From CAIYXV01 sp035506255 (lineage in GTDB: Bacteria > Margulisbacteria > WOR-1 > XYC2-FULL-46-14 > WPAF01), in NCBI GenBank assembly GCA_035506255.1, contig DATJPS010000101.1, forward strand, positions 1-10,666: 10,666 nt of DNA, given 5' to 3'. A program made the translations under genes and the position numbers. Below are positions 6,148-10,666 of the stretch, piece after piece; within the stretch, counting starts at the first letter, position 1; the number at the start of each line of letters is the position of its first letter. The notes beneath the pieces were generated by a model, which did no database searches, was not told the origin of the DNA, and saw only the letters and a list, made by a program, of their open reading frames with translations.

Positions 6148-6817
6148 ACTGGAGGAGCGGCCAGATGCGGAGGATCGCCGGGCCGATGACGTTCTTCTTC
6201 GGCAGAAATCCCCAATAGCGGGAATCGGCGGAGTTAGGGCGGTTATCGCCCATCATGAAGTATGAATCACCGGGGATCTTTACCGGACCGAAGGTGGCCG
6301 GCATCTCGTTTAAATTGGCATAATCATTATGCCCCGGATGAGTCTCTTTCAGTTCAGCGTCGTTGATGAACACCACGCCTTTTTTAACTTCCAGCTTCTC
6401 TCCCGGCAGGCCGATCACTCTTTTAATCAGGTCTTTCCGGTCACCGTTGATGTCGTACATCCGGAAAACGATCACATCGAACCGCTTAGGCCCGCGGTCA
6501 AAATCCCAAAGGTACTGGCGGTCGGACAGAAAGACCGGATGCTGGTAGAGCGGGTTGGGAATGATATAAAGGAACCGCTTTTCCTTGTACGATTCGAATA
6601 GCGGATTGGTGACGCCGTAGGCGAGCTTGTTGACGATGATGCGGTCGTTGACGTTGAGAGAAGGTTCCATGGAGCCGCTGGGGATCCAGAAGACCTGGAC
6701 GAAAAACGCACGGATAAAGAGCGCGAGCAATAACGCGACGACGATCGTTTCCGCCCATTCATAAACCCAGCTTTTGACTTTGGCGGTGGTATCGGCTGCC
6801 GGAGGCTTGTTTTCCAA
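6128..6817 (-). CDS. lepB: Signal peptidase I
   Basis: The 229-aa membrane enzyme removes signal peptides from exported proteins at the outer face of the cytoplasmic membrane. An N-terminal anchor spans about residues 22–43 (TIVVALLLALFIRAFFVQVF). It is followed by the box B motif IPSGSMEPSL with nucleophile S49, box D KRVIGLPGEKLEV with general base K132, and box E GDNRPNSADSRYWG near the C-terminus. This is a complete Ser/Lys dyad protease of the S26 family. The start is TTG 6817, directly after the rplS TAA with no gap, preceded by AGAAGG at 7 nt, which lies in the last rplS codons; coupling with rplS is therefore likely. A position between rplS and rnhB is common in clostridia and relatives. 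The usual neighbour rbgA/ylqF is missing. Confidence 0.95.
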   Translation of the reverse strand: MENKPPAADTTAKVKSWVYEWAETIVVALLLALFIRAFFVQVFWIPSGSMEPSLNVNDRIIVNKLAYGVTNPLFESYKEKRFLYIIPNPLYQHPVFLSDRQYLWDFDRGPKRFDVIVFRMYDINGDRKDLIKRVIGLPGEKLEVKKGVVFINDAELKETHPGHNDYANLNEMPATFGPVKIPGDSYFMMGDNRPNSADSRYWGFLPKKNVIGPAILRIWPLLQFGLIPR

Positions 6818-7174
6818 TTAAGCGCCTTCTTTTTGTACTTCGTCGATCCGGGTGGCGGCCCCGCCCTTGAGCTTTCTCATATAATAAAGCTTGGCGCGTC
6901 GGACGCGGCCGGATTTTACTACCTGTATCTTTTCAATCAGCGGCGAGTTGACCGGGAAGATCCTTTCCACGCCGACCCCCATCACGATCTTGCGGACGGA
7001 GAAGGTTTCGCGGGTCTTGGTCCCCTGGCGCTTGAGCACGATCCCCTCAAAGGCCTGGAGCCTTTCTTTGCCGCCTTCCTGGATCTTGCAGGTGACGCGG
7101 ACGGTGTCGCCGACATTGAAGTCGGGGACCCCCTTCTTTATCAGAGATTGTTCCATTTCGTTTATTACTTTCAT
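6818..7174 (-). CDS. rplS: 50S ribosomal protein L19
   Basis: The 118-aa protein matches L19, which sits at the 30S–50S interface. Recognisable blocks are NEMEQSLIKKGVPDFNVGDT, the VTCKIQEGGKERLQAFEGIV strand region, the RKIVMGVGVERIFPVNSPLI core and GRVRRAKLYYMRKLKG near the C-terminus. The start is ATG 7174, overlapping the TGA of the methyltransferase gene as ATGA, with GGGGGT 6 nt upstream. The open frame extends about 45 codons further upstream, but that part lies inside the methyltransferase gene and has no L19 similarity. The gene belongs to the rpsP–trmD operon, where L19 is normally the last ribosomal protein. Confidence 0.97.
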   Translation of the reverse strand: MKVINEMEQSLIKKGVPDFNVGDTVRVTCKIQEGGKERLQAFEGIVLKRQGTKTRETFSVRKIVMGVGVERIFPVNSPLIEKIQVVKSGRVRRAKLYYMRKLKGGAATRIDEVQKEGA

Positions 7175-7716
7175 TTTGATACCCCCAAAAGTCTGTCTAA
7201 GATCACCGCCGCCGCCGACCGGACAGATAAATGATTGTAATCCGTCGGCCCGCAGATCGGCTCCAACACATGGTCCGCGCGGTCCAGAAGCTCTTTGGTC
7301 ATTCCCCATCCCGTTCCCAGAAGGATCAGGACCGGACGCCGGCTCTTCTTTATTACGGACCGGAATTTTTCGAACCTGACCGTCCCTTCCGGGCGGGCAG
7401 AGGTCGCGACCACCACCGGGTTCTTAAGCTTCTTGATCACGCTTTCCAGGTCGGGAGCGAGCTCCACCAGCCTGAAAGCTTCGGCCCGGGTCCAGTTGTG
7501 CGAAAAACTCGAGTCTTTTCTCCAGCAGTCGACGATGCGTTTGGCGAAAGCCAGCTGCGCAGGCATGGGATTGACCACGAAATATTTGGAAATGCCGTAG
7601 GTCAGTGCCGAGCGGGCGATATCATGGAGATCCACGCCTGTAATGCAGGTGCTGACGATCTGCTTATTCTTATTATACACCGGAAAATGGATCAATGCAA
7701 GATAGACTTTAGCCAT
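7171..7716 (-). CDS. SPOUT-type SAM-dependent RNA methyltransferase (PF09936-like)
   Basis: The 181-aa protein matches the RNA methyltransferase family often found between trmD and rplS in Thermotogae, deltaproteobacteria and others. The N-terminus MAKVYLALIHFPVYNK is typical. The C-terminal trefoil-knot SAM site reads LLGTGWGMTKELL, then LEPICGPTDYNHLSVRSAAA. The TSARPEGTVRF segment corresponds to the middle conserved block. It probably methylates an RNA, with tRNA or rRNA suggested by its operon, but the substrate is not known to me. It begins at ATG 7716, 4 nt after the trmD stop, with AAAGG upstream, and its stop overlaps the rplS start. It is about the expected length and intact. It is not a second copy of TrmD: it lacks the TrmD N-terminal signature and its catalytic D/R pair. 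Confidence 0.9.
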   Translation of the reverse strand: MAKVYLALIHFPVYNKNKQIVSTCITGVDLHDIARSALTYGISKYFVVNPMPAQLAFAKRIVDCWRKDSSFSHNWTRAEAFRLVELAPDLESVIKKLKNPVVVATSARPEGTVRFEKFRSVIKKSRRPVLILLGTGWGMTKELLDRADHVLEPICGPTDYNHLSVRSAAAVILDRLLGVSK

Positions 7717-7720
7717 AAAT

Positions 7721-8449
7721 TCAGCCTTTCAGGACGATCTCTTCGATCAATTTACGGTCTTCTTCGGCCAGCGGGGCGCTGACCAGCAGGTCGGGACGGC
7801 GGAAAAGCGTCCGCTCCAGCGATTCCCGGCGGCGGTAACGGTCGATCTGCTCGTGGTGGCCGGACCGCAGCACCGCAGGCACCTCTTCATCCTTGAATTT
7901 TTCCGGCTTGGTGTAGCTGGGATAGTCGAGCAGGCCGTTGAAGAACGAGTCCTGCATGAACGATCCCTCTTCTTTGATGACGTTGGGGACCAGGCGCGAC
8001 ACGCAATCGATTAGCGCCATCGCGGGGATCTCGCCGCCGGTCAGCACATAATCGCCGATAGATACCTCATCGGTCACCAGATCCTTGCGGACCCGTTCGT
8101 CCACTCCTTCGTAATGCCCGCAAATAAGGATCAAATGATCTGTCCCCGCAAGTTCATTGGCCTTTTCCTGGGTCAATGTTTCGCCGGTAGGGCAGAGCAG
8201 TATGATGCGGGTTTTTGAACTAGGGCCTAAAGAAGCGACCGCCTTATAGATTGGCTCCGGTTTCATTACCATTCCCGGCCCGCCGCCGTAAGGCGAATCA
8301 TCGGCGGTCTGGTGCTTGTCTTCGGTAAAGTCGCGGATGTTGATCAGATTGATGTTAAGGATTCCTTTATCGCGGGCTTTTTGGACAAGGCTCTCGGACA
8401 GCGGCCCCGAGAACATACCCGGAAAAAGGGTAAGAACGTCGATGCGCAT
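7721..8449 (-). CDS. trmD: tRNA (guanine37-N1)-methyltransferase
   Basis: The 242-aa SPOUT enzyme makes m1G37 next to the anticodon in tRNAs with G36 and so prevents +1 frameshifting; it acts as a dimer. MRIDVLTLFPGMF, DDSPYGGGPGM (50–60) and the knot segments CGHYEGVDERV (110–120) and SIGDYVLTGGE (130–140) bind SAM. Aligned to E. coli TrmD, the general base corresponds to D167 (QDSF) and the partner arginine to R152 (VSRL), both present. Length is normal and ATG 8449 matches the family start. The Shine–Dalgarno is weak, and only 5 nt separate it from ylqD, so coupling is likely. rimM, which normally lies just upstream, is absent. Confidence 0.97.
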   Translation of the reverse strand: MRIDVLTLFPGMFSGPLSESLVQKARDKGILNINLINIRDFTEDKHQTADDSPYGGGPGMVMKPEPIYKAVASLGPSSKTRIILLCPTGETLTQEKANELAGTDHLILICGHYEGVDERVRKDLVTDEVSIGDYVLTGGEIPAMALIDCVSRLVPNVIKEEGSFMQDSFFNGLLDYPSYTKPEKFKDEEVPAVLRSGHHEQIDRYRRRESLERTLFRRPDLLVSAPLAEEDRKLIEEIVLKG

Positions 8450-8454
8450 CGGGC

Positions 8455-8877
8455 CTATTCGGCGCCGCGGATCTCCTGAACGACCCCGTCCTTTACGATG
8501 ATCTCGGCCCCTCCCACTTTCTTGTAGAGGTTATCGCCGATGCCGACCTTGACCGGACCTTCAAGCGGTCCCTGCACGAATTCACTGCCAATTGCCAGCC
8601 GGCGGGCTTCTTCGATCTTGAGAGCGAGATCGGCCTTTGACGCGGACTGACGGGCACGCTCTTCGTCAAGCTGATGCTTGAACGCGGCCGCTTTCTGCAT
8701 CAGGCCTTTTTTCTTGAGATCTTCCAGATAAGCTTTGCTTTGCATGTCCATCTGTGAAGATTGTGCTTCCAGGTTCTGGACCGCCCGTTCCAGTTCTTTT
8801 ATCAGATTGTCTTTGAACGCCTCGGTAACGATCGCTTTTACCATAACGACCCTTTTAAGTTCGATATTGTCCGCCAT
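8455..8877 (-). CDS. ylqD: YlqD-like protein
   Basis: The 140-aa protein resembles Bacillus YlqD, a protein of unknown role in the rpsP–trmD operon. The N-terminal strand (ELKRVVMVKAIVTEAFKDNL) precedes a long charged coiled coil at about residues 25–92. A C-terminal β-domain carries IGSEFVQGPLEGPVKVGIGD and EIIVKDGVVQEIR, close to the YlqD ending. It has no membrane segment or catalytic motif. It starts at ATG 8877, one base after the khpA stop, with GAGGAG inside the last khpA codons. It lies directly before trmD, where rimM is usually found, but shows no RimM PRC-barrel features. In Bacillus the order is ylqC–ylqD–rimM–trmD, so the simplest reading is loss or relocation of rimM, not replacement. 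Confidence 0.85.
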   Translation of the reverse strand: MADNIELKRVVMVKAIVTEAFKDNLIKELERAVQNLEAQSSQMDMQSKAYLEDLKKKGLMQKAAAFKHQLDEERARQSASKADLALKIEEARRLAIGSEFVQGPLEGPVKVGIGDNLYKKVGGAEIIVKDGVVQEIRGAE

Positions 8878-8878
8878 A

Positions 8879-9121
8879 TTATCTCTCCTCTTTTGTAATG
8901 ATCTCGACCGAGATCCGCTTGCGATCCTTTGCGCCCGCGGCTTTTGCCAGGGTCCTCAGCGCATTGGCGATGCGACCTTCGCGGCCGATCACCTTTCCCG
9001 CGTCCTCGTTCGCCACCCGGACCTCGATCACGGTCGCCATGCCGTTATCAGATTCGGAGATGACCACTTCTTCGGGCTTTTCCACCAGGGATTTAACGAT
9101 GTATTCGATCAGCTCTTTCAA
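8879..9121 (-). CDS. khpA: KH-domain RNA-binding protein KhpA (YlqC)
   Basis: This is an 80-aa single KH domain. MKELIEYIVKSLVEKPEEV is the typical opening, and the nucleic-acid-binding GxxG loop is GREG in GKVIGREGRIANALRTLAKA. KhpA forms a heterodimer with KhpB/EloR in Gram-positive bacteria and binds many small RNAs and mRNAs; KhpB is not in the window. The start is TTG 9121, chosen because the family starts at this point and AGGAGG lies about 10 nt upstream, just after the rpsP stop. The gene sits in its usual place after rpsP (15-nt gap) and one base before ylqD. Confidence 0.95.
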   Translation of the reverse strand: MKELIEYIVKSLVEKPEEVVISESDNGMATVIEVRVANEDAGKVIGREGRIANALRTLAKAAGAKDRKRISVEIITKEER

Positions 9122-9136
9122 CGGGCGTTCCCCTCC

Positions 9137-9508
9137 TTAGGCTGCTGGTTCGGCAGGCTTGGCTTCTTCGGCCTTAGGAGCGGGTGCTTCGCCGGCCGGA
9201 GCGGCGGCTTCGGCCGCGGCTTCCTTTTTAGGCTTTTTCTTCTTTAGGTTCGTGGTGTCGACCGGCGGCATGATCCCGACTTTGCCGAGCAACATGCGGA
9301 CCTTTTCGGTAGGCTGTGCGCCTTTTTTGATCCAGTCGAGCATTTTATCCCTGCTGACCTCGAAAAGGGCAGGGGTCTGCCGGGGGTGGTAAATGCCGAG
9401 TATCTCGATCACCGCACCGCCGAGTTTTGCCCTTTCTTCCTGCACGACCACCCGGTATTTGGGTTGTCTGGAGGTTCCGACTCTCTGTAACTTGATCTTA
9501 GGTGCCAA
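9137..9508 (-). CDS. rpsP: 30S ribosomal protein S16 with a C-terminal Ala/Pro/Glu/Lys tail
   Basis: The first ~85 residues are S16, an assembly protein of the 30S platform: IKLQRVGTSRQPKYRVVVQE, then EILGIYHPRQTP and a WIKKGAQPTEKVRMLL helix. The protein is 123 aa. The last ~37 residues form a low-complexity tail beginning with a lysine cluster (LKKKKPKKE) and continuing with Ala, Pro and Glu; such tails occur on S16 in several phyla and are probably disordered. The start is TTG 9508 (MAPKIKLQ), supported by AAGGAG 7 nt upstream and by homology; no ATG is available. It heads the translation operon and has its own promoter overlapping the aroC stop codon. Confidence 0.96.
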   Translation of the reverse strand: MAPKIKLQRVGTSRQPKYRVVVQEERAKLGGAVIEILGIYHPRQTPALFEVSRDKMLDWIKKGAQPTEKVRMLLGKVGIMPPVDTTNLKKKKPKKEAAAEAAAPAGEAPAPKAEEAKPAEPAA

Positions 9509-9537
9509 AGGTTATCTCCTTCCTATTCCAAAAAAGC

Positions 9538-9566
9538 ATTATATCATACGGAGGAGCTTTTGGTAA
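9538..9566 (-). promoter_or_regulatory. Promoter of the rpsP–trmD–rplS operon (TTACCA-17-TATAAT, extended −10)
   Basis: The minus strand has TTACCA (9561–9566, 4 of 6), a 17-bp spacer and a perfect TATAAT (9538–9543) with a TGA extension. It overlaps the aroC TAA. Transcription should start near 9531, giving a leader of about 22 nt with an AAGGAG ribosome site. Unlike its neighbours this promoter makes an ordinary leadered mRNA. Confidence 0.78.
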
Positions 9567-10579
9567 GAGGCGAAATTGTTTTTAGTTTCGGTCAGACTAT
9601 CACCGCCGAACTTTTCAAGCAGGGCATTGGCCAGCTCGAACGCTACCGCTGCCTCGCCCACCACCGCCGCCGCTTCCACCGCTTCCACGTCCGAGCGCTC
9701 GACAAAGGCGCGTGCCGCCTTTTTTGTTCTCAGATCAACCGAAAATAACGGCTTTTTTAGGGTAGAAATCGGTTTCATTGCCGCCCGGATGACCACCGGT
9801 TCACCGTTGGTCATGCCGCCTTCCAGCCCGCCGGCGTGGTTCGTGGCGCGAGTGAACCTTTTATGTTTATATAGGATCTCGTCATGAACCACTGATCCGG
9901 GAAGCTCGGATTGGCGAAAACCAAGTCCGATCTCCATTCCCTTGACAGCCTGAATGCTCATTAACGCCAAGCTTAAACGGCCGTCAAGGCGCCGGTCCCA
10001 CTGTGTGTGCGACCCGAGACCCGGAGGGCAACCGGCGGCGGTCACTTCAAAGACCCCGCCCAGTGTATCGCCCGAAAGAGAAGCTTCGTCGATCAGGTCT
10101 TTCCATTTATTCCGGTCGGTCTCCCCGCCGATATGCACGATTGAACTGGCTATGTTTATCTTGAATTCCGACAGCAGCCGGCGGCAGACCGCGCCGATCG
10201 CCACGCGGGCGGCGGTCTCGCGGGCGGAAGACCTTTCAAGTATGTTCCGGATATCCTTTTGATTATATTTTAGCGCACCGGCCAGGTCGGCATGGCCGGG
10301 GCGGGGGACGCTGACGATCTTACTGAAAAATTCGGTGCTGCGGTTGGGGATCAAGATAGAGATGGGGCTGCCGATGGTCTTTCCCAGACGCACGCCGGAA
10401 AGTATCTCGGCCTCGTCCTTTTCGATCTTCATCCTTCCGCCGCGGCCGTACCCGCTTTGTCTTTTTTGGAGATCTTTATTGATATCGACCGGAGTCAAAG
10501 GAAGGTCGGCGATCATCCCGTCGAGCAGGGCGACCAGTGCTTTACCGTGCGATTCGCCGGCGGTCATGAACCTTAGCAT
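9539..10579 (-). CDS. aroC: Chorismate synthase
   Basis: The 346-aa enzyme catalyses the last shikimate step, converting EPSP to chorismate with reduced FMN as cofactor. The family signatures are present: GESHGKAL near the N-terminus (8–15), RQSGYGRGGRMKIEKDEAEI (40–59), ERSSARETAARVAIGA, RRLDGRLSLALMSIQAVKGM, RATNHAGGLEGGMTNGEP and a C-terminal RSDVEAVEAAAVVGEA. The length is at the short end but complete. ATG 10579 fits homologues (MLRF.TAGESHG). There is no Shine–Dalgarno before it, and an extended −10 ends 6 nt upstream, so the message is predicted to be leaderless. Its stop overlaps the rpsP promoter. No other shikimate-pathway gene is visible in the window. Confidence 0.97.
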   Translation of the reverse strand: MLRFMTAGESHGKALVALLDGMIADLPLTPVDINKDLQKRQSGYGRGGRMKIEKDEAEILSGVRLGKTIGSPISILIPNRSTEFFSKIVSVPRPGHADLAGALKYNQKDIRNILERSSARETAARVAIGAVCRRLLSEFKINIASSIVHIGGETDRNKWKDLIDEASLSGDTLGGVFEVTAAGCPPGLGSHTQWDRRLDGRLSLALMSIQAVKGMEIGLGFRQSELPGSVVHDEILYKHKRFTRATNHAGGLEGGMTNGEPVVIRAAMKPISTLKKPLFSVDLRTKKAARAFVERSDVEAVEAAAVVGEAAVAFELANALLEKFGGDSLTETKNNFASYQKLLRMI

Positions 10580-10585
10580 GGGACG

Positions 10586-10614
10586 ATTATAACACGGGGG
10601 TATGGTCAGGGCAA
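10586..10614 (-). promoter_or_regulatory. aroC promoter (TTGCCC-17-TATAAT, extended −10) at leaderless spacing
   Basis: The minus strand carries TGTTATAAT with the −10 at 10586–10591 and TTGCCC at 10609–10614, spacer 17 bp. Only 6 nt (CGTCCC) separate the −10 from ATG 10579, placing the transcription start at the A of the start codon. Confidence 0.75.
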
Positions 10615-10666
10615 CGCGATGCTGGCCATGCTGGGATCGTTCGGATCGTATATCGTGACCCGGTCG
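10606..10666 (-). CDS. Probable C-terminal end of an unidentified gene upstream of aroC (partial)
   Basis: The minus strand is open from the edge to a TGA at 10606–10608, giving DRVTIYDPNDPSMASIALP and stop. Codon choice (mostly G or C in third position) and strand agree with the neighbours. If it is real, the gene ends 26 nt before aroC and the aroC −35 box overlaps its last codons. The tail is too short to assign a family. A plus-strand frame starting at 10619 is also open to the edge, so the direction is not certain. Confidence 0.38.
   Translation of the reverse strand, partial: DRVTIYDPNDPSMASIALP

Noticed and set aside
7175..7309. Extended start for L19
   Set aside because: The additional residues overlap the methyltransferase knot region in another frame; the ATGA start at 7174 fits L19.
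10619..10666. Plus-strand ORF starting at 10619, divergent from aroC
   Set aside because: It is open to the edge but has no clear ribosome site, and the minus-strand frame over the same bases fits the local gene direction better. It cannot be settled without the next sequence.
1..10666. CRISPR array, tRNA/rRNA genes, insertion sequences, phage or toxin–antitoxin modules
   Set aside because: No regularly spaced repeats, terminal inverted repeats, transposase motifs or RNA-gene signatures were seen on either strand.

Overview
The window is bacterial chromosome of moderately high GC, gene-dense, with almost every gene on the minus strand. It carries core housekeeping genes and no sign of phage, insertion sequences, CRISPR or tRNA/rRNA. 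The order rpsP–khpA–ylqD–trmD–SPOUT methyltransferase–rplS–lepB–rnhB, followed by hup and yraN–comM, is the classic ribosomal-protein/tRNA-modification neighbourhood. A YlqD-type protein points towards Firmicutes-like or deep-branching Terrabacteria (possibly an uncultivated candidate phylum). The sequence alone does not fix the taxon, and that placement is inference.

Layout, right to left in the direction of minus-strand transcription. The right edge holds the probable last 19 codons of an unidentified gene, then aroC (chorismate synthase) behind its own promoter. Next is a tight translation operon: rpsP (S16), khpA (KH-domain RNA binder), ylqD, trmD (tRNA m1G37), a SPOUT-type RNA methyltransferase, rplS (L19) and lepB (signal peptidase I), with gaps of 15 nt or less or short overlaps. 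rnhB (RNase HII) follows with a possible promoter of its own, then hup (HU) with a clear sigma70-type promoter and a strong intrinsic terminator. Beyond the terminator lie yraN, comM and a 44-aa ORF that overlap one another.

On the left, a plus-strand DUF1015 gene converges on the 44-aa ORF with directly abutting stop codons. It diverges from an 83-aa unknown protein translationally coupled to a P2A-type (SERCA/PMCA-like) cation ATPase that runs off the left edge. The 45-bp divergent spacer holds a near-perfect palindrome carrying a TATAAT box at each end.

No spectacular new system is visible. The most interesting features are: a recurring TGN-TATAAT extended −10 promoter that in several cases sits only 6–13 nt from the start codon (predicted leaderless or near-leaderless mRNAs for aroC, rnhB, the DUF1015 gene and the 83-aa gene); the mirror-image divergent promoter; two small coupled ORFs of unknown function; an RNase HII with GIG in place of the GRG substrate motif; and the absence of rimM from its usual place beside trmD.
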